This document shows, piece after piece, positions 1-12,816 of a DNA stretch of 64,000 nucleotides. Within the stretch, counting starts at the first letter, position 1, and every line of letters starts with the position of its first letter. The notes under the pieces are model-generated. The model made no database searches and was not told the DNA's origin. It worked only from the letters and a program-made list of their open reading frames with translations. A program made the position numbers and the translations under genes. The DNA is from Eutypa lata (lineage: Eukaryota > Ascomycota > Sordariomycetes > Xylariales > Diatrypaceae). The DNA lies in assembly GCA_022661535.1 (NCBI GenBank), contig JAKULF010000002.1, positions 1,178,001 to 1,242,000 on the forward strand, in the 5' to 3' direction.

Positions 1-1967
1 AATGTTTTTAAAAAAGCGAGTTATTTAAAATAACGGTTTATTATTAAAATTAATTTAAATAATATTAATTAATATTATATTATAAAAATAAAAAATAAAT
101 TTAATTTATAATTTTATTATATTTAATTTTATTTTTTATTAATTTTAATATTTTAAAGTATAAATTTACGATAATTTACTTAAAGTATTAAATTACGAGT
201 TTATTTTTATTAGTTTTATTAAATATTAAATCCGTATTAATAATTTTATAATAAATTTTATTATAAAGGTTTTTAAAAAGATTAACGTTAATACGAATAT
301 TAAAAAACTTTATTAAAGTTATTTTATTCGTTATAAATTTAAAGTTAATAAATAGTTATATATTAAATTATTTTAATATATTAAAAACGTAAGCTTATAT
401 TTAATTAATATTATATATAATATAAATATTATATTAATTTACGTAAATATTATTAAAAATAAAATCGAATTTTTAATTATTAAAACGTTAAATTAAATAT
501 TTACGAAAATTACGATAAATATTTAATAATATATTAACGTTAAATAATATAATTTTAATAATTTAAAAAACGTTTTTATTAATATTTAAATTAATAAAAT
601 ATTTTTTAAATTTTTATTTAATAATATTTTTTATAATAATAATTTTATTTTTAATTAATTAATTAAACTTTTTAAAGATATATACGATATAATTAAAGAA
701 GTTATTATTAATAATCTTTTTAATATTTACGCGAATAATAAAAAATAAAATATTTAAATAAGCTTTAATTAATATTATATTTTTTTTTATTTTTTTAATA
801 ATTAAAAAAGGTTTTATTATAATAATTTTAACGTTAATAAAAGATTTAATATTAAAAGTTTTATTAAAAGTAATTATAATAATATTATTAAAAGTATCGT
901 TAAAAATGCCGTTAATAATATTATTAAAAGTATTACGAAAAAAAACGTTAAATTAATAAAAATTCTTTTATAATATTAAAAAAAATATTAATAATATATA
1001 AATAAAATATTATAAAATATACTTATAATCGTAACTTAAAAAATGCTTAAAAATTAAAAGTTAACTTAAGGTTTTTTACGATTATTTCGAAAAATATTAT
1101 TAATGCTTTTAAAATTACGTTAAAATATATTATTTATAATATTATAATTAAAGTTAATATTTATTTTAAAAAAAATATTTAAATATTAATGTTTAATATA
1201 TATTTAAAGTAAAAGTTAAAGTTATAATATATATTAATATTTATTATTTTAATTAATATTTTATAAATAATTAATTAAATTTAAATTATTAATTAAAATA
1301 ATAAAAAAGTGTTATAAAAAAAGTAAATTAATAATTAAAGTATTATATTATAAATAATAAAGGTTATATATTAATAAGTAATAAATAATAAAAAAAATAT
1401 AATTATTTATTAAGTATAATAATAAATGTAATATTAATAATAAAAACATAATAATAATAATTATAAATAATTTATTTTTAATGTTTTAAATTAATAAAAA
1501 TATTAATTAAAATATTACGAATAATTATTATTATTGTTTTTATTATAATAATAAAATTTATATAAATAAAGAAAAAAAGAAATAAAAAAAAATTAAATTA
1601 TTAAAAAAAAAAAGTTTTAAATATTAAAATTTTTTTCGTAATAAATTATATAATTATAATTAATAAAATTTAAATTAATAATAAATAATTTTAAAATATT
1701 TATTTATAATAATTTATTTATACATTAATTAAAAGGTTAAAAATATTTAATAACGTATTATTTAAACTTTTTATTTTTTAAAATTAAATGAAATTATAAA
1801 TAAATATTATTATATACGTATATATATAAAAGTTTTTAATAATTTAATAAGTTTATTAATTAATAAAAATTTTTTTTTAATATCGTATATATTAATTTTT
1901 TTTATAATTATATATTCTTTTTATATTATAAAATATAAAGTAATTATATTATATATAAATATATATA

Positions 1968-2004
<37 letters not shown>

Positions 2005-5000
2005 TATATTATATATAATTTTTTTTTAAATATTATTATTAAAATATATAATTTATTAAATAACTTTTTTTATTAATTTTTTATTAATATTAATACGTTT
2101 AATTTTTATTATTAATTTAAATATTTCTTTATTTTATTTTTTAAATTATACATTATAATATTATTATATATTATATTAACTTATTCTTTATAATTATAAT
2201 CGTTAATTTTAACGAATATATAATTTATTATATCGTTTTTACGATGCTTAAAGTTAAATTTAACTTTTTTAATATTAAGTATTTATTTAAAAAACTTAAA
2301 AGCTTTAAACTTAATAAATATAATAATAATATTATAAATAAAAAAAACATTATTATATTTAATATTTTAAGCTTAAACGAAATTATTAATTTAAACGATA
2401 ATAATAACGTAAAAATAAATCTTAATAATATTAATATTAACGACGATAACTTTTTTAATAACGGCTTCGTTAATAATAACTTCTTTAATAATAATAAAAC
2501 ATTAAAGTTAAAAAATAACGTATAAAAAATAAAATTTAATAAAAGTTAATTAAAGTTTAATTTTTATTTACATTTACGATTTAATTTTATTTTATTAAGT
2601 TTTATTAATATTAATAATTAATTAATAAATATCGTTAATTTAAAAAACGTTAATAATAAAAATGTAATAATTAAATTAATAAATTACATTATATAATTAA
2701 GTTTTTTTAATATAATTAATGCCGTTAATTATAACGAAAGCTTTAATAAAACGCTTTAATTAAAGTAATTTAATTAAAATAACGTAAATTTTAATAAAAA
2801 ATTAATTTAATTATAAATATTTATTATTTTATTTATTAAAATATTAATTTACGAAATTATTAACATTAATAAAGCCTTTAATATTTTAATATTTATTAAA
2901 ATAAAATAAAATCGATTTATAAAAACTTTTATTATTAAGAAATTTTTTATTATTTTTATTAATTTATAAAATTTTAATTATAATAATTAAATTACTTTAC
3001 GTAAAAATCTTTAATTTATTCGTAATAAAAACGATAATATTATTAAAAAGCTTATTAAACTTTTAAAATAATTTTTAACTTTTATTAATCGTTATTATAA
3101 ACGTTTATTTTTTATTAATATATAAAAAGTTAATATTTCGTTAAAAGTTAAAAAGATATTTATTAAAGTTAAAAATCGTTAACGAAAATTAATTAAATAA
3201 CTAAAAGCATATATTTAAAATAAAAAACTTAAACGATATAAAAATAAAAAAAAATTAAAAAAAAAATAAATAAAAGTTAATTTTTAATATAAAACTTATT
3301 TATTTTAATTCGTCGTTAATAATTAAAAACTTTATTTTTTTAAATATTATATATAATATTTATTAAAGTTTTAACGTATTCGTTAATTTTTTTAAAGAAT
3401 TTTATAAATTTAAAATATAAATTAACTTTAATCGTATATTTATTAATTAATACTTATATTTATTTTTTAATAAAAAAGTTATTATTTTAATTAAAAATAA
3501 TATTTATTATTAATATATCGACTTTAATTATTATTATTATAAAATTAATAACGATAATAATAATATAATAAACTTTTATATTAATTAAATCTTTAAGTTC
3601 GATTAAAATATATAAATAAACTTATATATAAATTAAAATAAAAAAATATTAACTTTTTAAATTTAATTATATATTAATATTAATTTATTATAATTAAAAA
3701 ACATTAATTTTAAACCTTTTATAAAAAAAGATAAATTAATTTTATATATTAATTTTAAGCTTATTTATATCTTTAAAATTAATATATTTATTTATATTTT
3801 TATTTATAAAAATTATACTTTTAAAAAATATTATAAAAATCTTAATCTTTTAAAATTTTATAAAAAAATTAAAAAACTTTTTAAATATTATTAATTTAAA
3901 AGTTTTATAAAAATAAAAAATTAATAAAATATAATTCGTTATATTATCGTTAAAAAGCGCGATTTATTTTATAATATTATTAAAAAAATTATATTTTTTT
4001 ATTATATTTATTTTATTTAAAATAAGTTAAAAGTTAAATATTATAATCGTAACATTTTTAAGTTTTAATAAAATTAAAAAATTATATTAATAAAAGTTAT
4101 ATTTCTTTTTATTAAAATTTTTATTAATAAATTTAATGTTTTTTTAAATTTATATCGTAATTTAATAAATTATTATATTATTTTTTATAATTTTAATATT
4201 AAAAATCGTTTTCGCTTTAATAATATTATACTTTTAATTTTAAAATTATATAATTTTAATTTTTTTAATATAATTAAAAGCTTAAAAACTTTTATGAATT
4301 TTAATAACAATATTAAAATAATTATTTATAAAAAAAAAATATTAATATTTATATAAACGATAATTTTTATTAAAAATATATTTTAATAAATAAGTTTTTT
4401 TAAATTAATTTCGCATTATTAACTTTAATAATAATTTTTTTTTTTTTAAATATAACATTTATTTATTATTAAATTTTTTTTTAATTTAATAATATATTTT
4501 ATTAATTTTATTAATTTCGTTAATTTCATTAATATTATTTAATTTATAAAATTTTATAAATAATTTATATAATTACTTAATATTAAAGTTTTTTTAAAAT
4601 ATTTATTTAATTTATATTAATTAACTTTTAAATAAAAAATAATAAATTTAAAAGTTTTCGCGCGTATAAATTTTATCGTAATTATAACATCGATATTAAT
4701 TAAAAAAGTTTCGATTATATTACGTACGAAAAATATTATCATTAAATTAAAGTTATATAATAAGTTATAAATACATATTAAAGTATTAAATAAAACATAT
4801 ACGATTAATAATAAAGATTTAATATATTTTATTTTATATTTAAAATTATTATTTTAATTTTTAATATTATTTTAATTTAATTTTATAATTTATATTATTT
4901 TAAATTTATTAATTTTTTTAACTTAATGTATTTTTTTTTACGATAATATTTTTAATTTTAACGTTATTTAAAAGTATATTTTATAATTATAAGCTTTTTA

Positions 5001-7680
5001 ATTTTTTTTTAATATAAAACATTTATAATTATTTAAGCATTATTTATTAAATTATAAAATATTAATTTATAAATTATAAAGTAAAATTATATTTATTTTT
5101 CTTTATAATTAACTTTAATAAAAGCATTTTAAATAAAAATTTTATATATAAATTAATTAATATAATAATTTCGTTAATTTTATCGTTATTATTATAATTA
5201 TTATAACTTAAAGTTTTATCGTTTTAATAAATAATATTACGTTTAAAAACGATTATAATAATATTAAAAAAATTATTAAAAAAAGTTATAATATCTTTAA
5301 TAAATTATATTATATTATTATAATAAAATCGTTTCGTATTAAATTTCGTATTAAATTTATTACTTTTCGTATTTAATTAATTATTAATATTAAAGTTATT
5401 TAATAATTTATTTTTAAACTTAATATAAAAGTTATTTAAATCGAAAAAAAAACGGCTTTTATATATATAAAAGATATAATACGTTTTAATATTTATATTA
5501 ATATATATTATTACGATTTTATAACGAAATATACGATAATAATTAATTATAATACGTTAATTAACGAAAATTTTTATCGATAAATTTAACATTATTTTTA
5601 TTTTTTTTTAAAGTTTATATTAATTTATTTTAAAAATATTTATATTTTATAATATTACGATATTTTTTTTAAAATAAATTATTAAGGCGATATAATATTT
5701 ATTTCGATTAATTAATTAAAGCATTAAATTTATTTTTATAAATATAATTATTTAATTTTTATTACATTTTAATTTAATTTTAATTTTATTTAATTTTAAT
5801 TTATTTTTTTATATTTTTTTATTAATAATACTTTTTTTAATAAATAATTTAAATAATATATATATAAAACGAATTATTTAAATATTAAAAAGATTTTTTT
5901 TATAAAGCTTAATAATTAATTAATAATTAAATTAATTTTATATAATACTTTTAAAAAAAAGATTTTTAATTTATTAATAATATTTAATTTTTATATAACT
6001 ATTATTTAATTTTATTTAAATAAACTTTAACTCGTTTTAATTAAAATAAACTTAATATATAAGCTTAAATAATATAAAATTAAAATAATTTTAAATTAAA
6101 AATATTTTCTTTAATTAATAAAATATATTATAACTTTTTTATTATTAATAAAGTTTTATCGAAAAAGATTTATAATATTATTTATACGATATAAAATAAT
6201 GCCTTTATATCTTTTAAAGTTAATTAAATATTTAAATTTTTTTTAATAAAACTTTATTTAATTTATTATAAAAATTATAATAAGTTAAATTATTAATTTA
6301 TTATTTTTAATAAAATTATATTTATTTAATATATACGTAAATTAACATTTAATCGATCGGCTTTAATAATTAAGTAAATTTTATATATATATTATATTAA
6401 TATAATAAACTTTTTTAATTATAATTTTAATATATATTTTAAAATATTAATTTTATCGTCGTTCGTTAATTTATTATAAAATTATTATTAATTTAATAAA
6501 TTAAATTTATTTTTTTAAAATTAAAATTATAAATTTATTAAATAAAATCTTTAATTATTAATTTAAATAAAAATTTATTTTAATTATTAATTTAATTAAA
6601 AATATAATATTAAATAAATCTTTAATCGTTAATTTAAATAAAAGTTTACTTTAATTATTAATTTAAATAAAAGTTTATTTCGATTTTTAATTTAATTAAT
6701 TTATTACGATATTAACGTAACGGTATTAATAATTTATTTTAAAATATATTTAATAATTAAATTAATTTAAAAATAAATATATTATATATAAAAATATAAT
6801 TAATTTTTATATTATAATAAAAAAATAAAACGCTTTATAATTAATAAAAATAATGTTATAATGTTTTATAATAATAATTACGATATAATCGATTATATTT
6901 TCCTTTTTAATATTTATAATATTCGTTATATATTTATTATTATTATTTTTTTAAAACGAATCGATTAACGTAACGAATTATTAAATTTAAAGATTATATT
7001 TAAATAAAAAAACGCGTTTATTATTATTAATATCATCGTTATTAAGCTTATTAAGCTTTACGTTATTTTAGTTTTTAATATTAATTATATATTTAATAAT
7101 TAAAATATTAAATTATTATAAAAAGTAAATAAAATATAATAAAATATATTTTAATTTATAATATTTAATATTTTTTAATACGTATTATTTTAAATAAATA
7201 TAATTATTTAAATTAATAAATACTTTATTTTAATTTTAATTTTAAAAAATTACGATTAATATATTATAATATAATTATCGTAATTTAATTAATATTTTTT
7301 AATCGATTATTTTTATTAAAATTATTTATATTAAAATTATTTATATTACTTTTTTATTTATATAAAATTAAAGTTATTTTTTCGTAATCGATTTTAATAT
7401 TAATATAAAAAGTTAAAATATTAAAACGATTATATATTTATAACGAATAAACTTAATATAAAAAATATATATAAAATAATAAATATATATTTAAGTTTAT
7501 ATAAATTTATATAAATAAAATATAATAATTATTTAAGTATATATTTTAATTATCGTAAAAGTTAATAATAAAATAATTAATTAAAGATTTTAAATATAAT
7601 ATATTATTTAATTAATTTTAATAATTAAAAATTTATAATACTTTAAATGTATATAATATATTATATATAATATAAAGCCT
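1..7680. repeat. RIP-saturated AT-rich block (ancient transposon relics)
   Basis: Almost pure A/T over 7.7 kb. The few C residues sit mainly in CpG or CpT, while CpA and its complement TpG are nearly absent. That is the expected end state of repeat-induced point mutation (CpA to TpA), which in Pezizomycotina hits duplicated sequences, usually transposons. No frame is open beyond about 90 codons and I can name no element. Internal structure remains: a TTA microsatellite near 1965-2003 and degenerate direct repeats of about 30-60 nt at 6531-6690. The right edge is sharp: within about 40 nt of 7680 base composition returns to normal. No gene is supported inside. Confidence 0.9.
6531..6690. repeat. 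Degenerate tandem repeat inside the RIP block
   Basis: Four diverged direct copies of a unit containing attaatttaaataaaa followed by gtttattt-like sequence. The copies differ mostly by C/T and G/A changes, consistent with RIP acting on an older tandem array. Confidence 0.5.
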
Positions 7681-7715
7681 TACCCGGAAAATCCCAACGC
7701 ATAAACCATTTAACT

Positions 7716-7803
7716 TAATAACGATTATTAGAGTTATAACGATTGTTTTGTGAAATAACGATTATGATATAGCATAACGATTGTAGGGCTTATAATCGTT
7801 GTT
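7716..7803 (+). repeat. Short spaced direct repeats, ataacgattRt
   Basis: The motif aacgatt(a/g) occurs four times with starts about 18-20 nt apart (near 7720, 7738, 7757 and 7776), followed by one inverted copy (aatcgtt near 7794). It lies in the first normal-composition sequence right of the RIP block and about 550 nt upstream of the CWH43 start. It could be a transposon end, a protein-binding array or a CWH43 upstream element. Nothing in the sequence decides this. Confidence 0.45.
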
Positions 7804-8316
7804 TCGCTTCACTTAATCGCGTTGCGGTATGTAGGTTATATAAGTCTGTATATGCTGGTGTTATATGTACTTATACATTTGGCATCTCATACTTCCCGTG
7901 ACGTCCGTTGGCCCTTCCCTCCATCCATCAGCTAGATTAGAGTTTATCAAAGGCATTTACGTCAACCAGCTCCTCACTTGCCCCTTTCTAGGCTAGTGGG
8001 TTTTCCCAGGCCACACACGATTCAGAACGCAATCTTGACCTCATATGTGGTGGTGAGCGGAAGGTGCGGATGAGTGAACATGTGAAGACACGCGGCAACT
8101 ACATACATACTATGAAGAAGAAATAGTCAAACACGAGTTGAAACTTTGGAGAGCCATTCTAGACTTCCCAGTCTTTCTCTCATCATTTCCATGTAGTAAT
8201 AGAAGTCGAATCGGATTGTACGCTCCTTGAGTGGTATTCATTGCTTATATCATTCTAATAATTTATATTAAACTCTGTTCCCCCCCTGCCGTTGTAACTT
8301 GCCTACCTACTTAGAG
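7804..8316. other. Upstream region of CWH43; no gene seen
   Basis: About 500 nt of ordinary composition between the repeat-block edge and the CWH43 start codon. It should hold the CWH43 promoter and 5' leader. I see no unambiguous regulatory site or RNA gene. Confidence 0.5.
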
Positions 8317-11300
8317 ATGTCGTCTAGGTACAAAGACAAGGATAGCCATCACAAGACTATCCTGTCTCTTAATGCTACCTGGATACCCTGGGTTCATAGT
8401 GTTTTCGCTTTCTGTTGGTACCCTGATCTCCTCAAAGCACACAGTTCTCTACTTAAAGCTACCGCCAACCATGTCATATGAGCTGAGCTAACTGATCTCC
8501 TTCAAGGCGCCTTCGTGGGTGCTTTAATCGTCGGCATCTCTCTACATTACCACAAGATAGTTCAGAATGAATTCTATGGCTACCCTCACGAATGGTTTCC
8601 CTCTGTTTCTGCCGCCGTTGGTGATCGATATCCCGAACGCTCTGTCTTTATGTTCTTCATTTCGATGACATCTGGTATGTCTTACCTATGATGGGTCAAG
8701 TTATAGCAGTGACTCTCCGGGTATACTGGATCTTCGTCCTTGAGAGTATCAGTATTTTACACGGCTGTGGGAATATTCTAACTAGGAAATTTCTATATAG
8801 GTCCAAGGTTCGCTCTTGCTGGTTTATGGTATCTTCTCACGGCAAAGACCGGAAAGATACTACCAAAGTTAGTCGCTGCAGTAGGAATCTTTCGGTCCTT
8901 GGCTTTGGGCGGATTTACCTATGTCACTTCGACTGACGATCACGACCGGCATGATATCTTCATGATTTCGTATATACTTGCGACGATCCCGTGGACCTTT
9001 GGATGCATTGCGCTGAGCCCTCCGAACCCACGAGCAGTCAAATATCGAAAGCGTTTCGCTACTGCGTTCTTCAGCGCCATCGTACCAATGGTCTACTTAT
9101 ACATGCAGCACAAGATCCATCGCGTGGCTGGAGGTTAGTCGTTATCTATCAATGATATTTGAATTTCTGTTAATATTCCTCGCAGCCTACACGAAATACG
9201 CCTTTCTAGAGTGGTCTCTGATTTTCTTAGATGTGGCTTTTGATACCGTCACTGTTCTCGATTTCTCTTCTCTCGAGATCGTCGTCCGTGATACACAGGG
9301 CCTTAGCAATGGGTATGTATGAAGGCTCCTTATCAGAGCTAGCGCACTCATACTGTATTTTCCCTACGTTATCACACACTTAAAATTGAGGATTTTCGAT
9401 TTGGATGCTTCAATATACCCGCCTGACGCCACCCAGTCCTTATTCGAATGAGGACCTCTTATAAAGTACATCATGTAGGAAGTAGGCTACCACCTCAGTA
9501 TATTCTAATAATTAAAGGGGCTAAACACGCACACACAGACCCCCATGATCCGGTACATTACTACTACATATCTCCCTATCAGTACGCTAAACTAGAGATC
9601 AACTTGATCGCTGGGCTACTAGATATTACAGGGAATGTGAAAGGGTTCTAGGCTTTTGTGATGAAGCTTGTGTTACAGCTATATCGGTGTCGTGAAGGGT
9701 TAGCTTTGCTTCAGCCTTACATGAGCGATGATAGCGGCTCTGATGTTGCACATAATGCTCCACAGCTTACCATTATTGATCTATGTACATTTGTTGGCTT
9801 ATTCGTTTTGCATGGTTAATTTTATCTCTATAAACATCGCGAGCATTAGCTGGTCTATGCTACAGAGATAGGAAAGACTCCGATGCCTTATTCTAACGAA
9901 CCTTACAGGTACGGTTCACCAATGATTCCACTCGCCATAGTAGAAAGAGATAAGGAGAAAGCAACCGCGAATGTGCTTGAAGCCAGATTTAACTGGGGTG
10001 AAATCCTAGATACAGTCGCTGGTATCTACCATGGCTTTGTCTTCTGGTCGTTATTGACAAGTCTGGGGTTGGTAATCTGGTATTTTCCCCTGTGGAGTAT
10101 GGGAATTTCGGGCTACGAGGCCTTCGTGATGAGCACGATATCACCCGTCTTTCTAGGTATTGGACCAGTTCGCTCATTCGTCACGAACCATCTTCGCCTA
10201 TGCCACATTCTTTCTCTTTCCGGCATTCTTGCCTGGAAGTTTGAGAAGCCTTCCTATCGACTGTTCACTGTTGGATTCGGTGTCGCAATGGCATGCATCT
10301 CCTGGGCCACCACATTTGCTCTCGAGTCAAGGGACAAGGCACGCCTTGAAGCGAAAATCCTGGCCTGGGCTTCTGGTCTTATTCTGTCGTCGACTGCGAA
10401 GTTCGCGTGGCAATCAAATAACCCCATCTGGCCCATCATGAACTCGGAAAACGGAGGGCAGAATTGGGCTGGACTGGCATTGGGTGTGGTAGCAGCGCTT
10501 GTATTTACCCGCAAGGTCCCTGTGAACAGCAATTCCACGAACCAGGGAGGACTCAGCTATTCATCACTCCTCGCGGCTCTAGGGATTGGTGGTCTGCTCT
10601 TTGGTATGCACTCTCTTCTCTCAGATACTGGCACAATGATTATGTGGGTGTGGGAAGGATATCCAGTGAGAGGACCCCTTCCTGTTCCCCATGGTTGGTT
10701 CACTATAATTGCCATGACTGCCGGCCTGCTGAGTGGAATCTTGCTACCAGACCTTATCAATACTCTACTGATTTATGGCGTTGGATTCCTTGGTACGGCA
10801 ATTCTTACGTGTTATCACAACTGGTCTGGGTATTACGGGGCTCTCATCACTGCCTTCTATCTGATGGCCGTTGCGAGTCCTCTCATTACAGCTGCCGCGA
10901 TGAAGAACCCTGCCATAACATTCGGACTTGGCTTTTTCGTCTACAACCTTCTGGTTCTCCTCCACGTCTGGGTTGTTGCCTATGCCTTTGTCCCTGGGGG
11001 TCCACTTGTGCGAGAACGTACAGATTGGATCATGGTCATTATGATGGTCCTGATTGGAGTAGGGTCTTTTAATGCGATGAAAACGAGCTCGCGCCACCAA
11101 GTAAACTTGGGATTCTACTCAGCACCTCAACACTGGAGATATCATACCTTGGCTCTCTGCGCGATAAACTTGTTCTTCCTGGCTACCGCGTATCTGCGAT
11201 TTCCCACCAATAACTACAAGCCTTACCACGAGGACGCAAGGATCGTCACTGCTGGAATTTGGACCGTCCATTTCTCCCTTGACAACAACATGTGGTCTTC

Positions 11301-12191
11301 CGAATATCGCATACGCGACCTACTGAAGGATCTTGAACTGGATGTTGTTGGTCTCTTGGAAACAGATCTCCAACGGATCATTACAGGCAACCGAGACACG
11401 ACGCAGTTCTTCGCTGAGGACCTTGGAATGTACGTAGATTACGGCCCGGGGCCGAACAAGCACGTAAGTACTAAAAACAAGTTGATATCTTTTCTTTCTC
11501 GTTCTGTTATAGAACCTTCTACAAGACGTGAAGAAAGATTGAATACTAACTTGTTTTTACTAAAAAGACATGGGGCGCGGCGCTGCTTTCGAAATTCCCC
11601 ATCGTGAACTCCACGCACCACCTCTTGCCATCTCCAGTGGGCGAGCTTGCGCCTGCCATCCACGCCACTTTGAACATGTACGACGAGCTAGTGGATGTCT
11701 TCGTATTCCACTCCGGCCAGGAAGAGGATCGAGAAGACCGCCGGCTACAAGCCGAATACCTCGCCAAACTGATGGGCTCTTCGTCGCGGCCGTCGATCCT
11801 GCTCTCCTACCTCGTGACCCGGCCTCACAGGGGGAACTATAGGACATATGTCTCCCAGACGTCGGGCATGCACGACGTCGACCCCAGCGACCGCGACCGG
11901 TGGTGCGAGTACATCCTGTACAAGGACCTGAACCGTGTGGGCTACGCGCGGGTCTCCCGCGGAACCATCACCGACACCGAGCTGCAGGTTGCGAAGTTCG
12001 TCGTGCCGAAGGGGGAAGAGGAGAGGGCGCAGGTGGCTGCGCTAGACATAGACCCCCAGGCGAGAAATCAGAGAGTCTATCTGCATGAGATTCCCGAAAG
12101 CTGGAGATTCCCTGATCTCCTCCTGGGACAGGGTGTGAGGGGTCATCGATATCATGTGTTTAATAGGCCGCGGTATTATAAACCTTCTTGA
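8317..12191 (+). CDS. CWH43: CWH43: GPI-anchor ceramide-remodelling membrane protein
   Basis: Cwh43 acts in the ER membrane, replacing diacylglycerol with ceramide on GPI anchors, so it serves cell-wall protein anchoring. Model: exons 8317-8413, 8507-8674, 8801-9133, 9186-9312, 9909-11463 and 11568-12191, 967 aa, usual for the family. The N-terminal part (Frag1/DRAM/Sfk1-like) carries [11 protein letters not shown], then [13 protein letters not shown] and [10 protein letters not shown] long multi-helix middle part begins after SNG|YGSPM. The C-terminal part has the endonuclease/exonuclease/phosphatase-like fold, with DVVGLLETD near the fifth exon's end and [13 protein letters not shown] opening the last exon. 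Five introns are GT-AG; the last has a tactaac branch site. I chose the ATG at 8317; the upstream in-frame codon is TTG. Intron 1 has a weak donor (gttggt). Intron 4 is unusually long at 596 nt. Confidence 0.93.
9313..9908 (+). other. Oversized intron 4 of CWH43 (596 nt)
   Basis: Donor gtatgt at 9313 and acceptor ttacag ending at 9908 rejoin the reading frame across Ser-Asn-Gly/Tyr-Gly. The other introns of the gene are 52-126 nt. The interior contains short open stretches with no recognisable protein and no obvious terminal repeats. It may be an inserted, now intronic, element or may hide a small extra exon. Confidence 0.6.
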
Positions 12192-12816
12192 GCTGTCTGT
12201 GGTGCTTGTTGATAGGAGGCGTTAGGAATAGGGGGGGAGGGTTCGGAGGTGAGAGGTGGCGTGGTGTTACATATATTATCGTAGCAATGGTGGCGAGTTT
12301 TGCATTATGAGTAGAGGAGATAGCATGGTATGGTATGATAAATAAGTACTCACACCGTAACCCCAAGAATGAGGAAGGAGAGTGAATTGCTAAGGTGAGC
12401 TTTCCGCCTATAGCTTATATAGGAAGGGGCTAAAAAGCTAGACTTTGTACCCCTCTATTTAGATAGATGTCTAGCGGCCATCGAGGATGACTTCTAGGTA
12501 TACCATATTTATTCAAAGCAATCCCTCCAACCGGCCATGAGTAGATGGACTCCTTGGCTTTGCATCAATCTGCCTTCCACCATCTCCTCCAGGGTATAAC
12601 TACGATCTCATGTCCCCTTAACACCAAGCATGTACACCATGTCGCTTGTGAATACCTACATATGTAGCATCTTTCAACCACACCGAAAAAAAAAGAATTG
12701 ACGCCGGATCTCCCATTTGTTCTTTCGTTACACATAACTATGTCAAAAAACAAACAACAACAACAAAAACAACAGCAAAGCAACAGCAGAGCAACACCAA
12801 GACCAGAATCAGCTAA
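12192..12816. other. Convergent intergenic region; no gene seen
   Basis: This spacer lies between the 3' ends of CWH43 (+) and the GH76 gene (-). It should carry both 3' untranslated regions. An A/C-rich stretch (caacaacaacaaaa-like) near 12752-12795 is simple sequence. I find no further gene. Confidence 0.5.

Noticed and set aside
2244..2525. 93-codon open frame in the first RIP block, Asn/Lys/Ile-rich
   Set aside because: Composition is exactly what random A/T-rich sequence gives, and it shows no family pattern.
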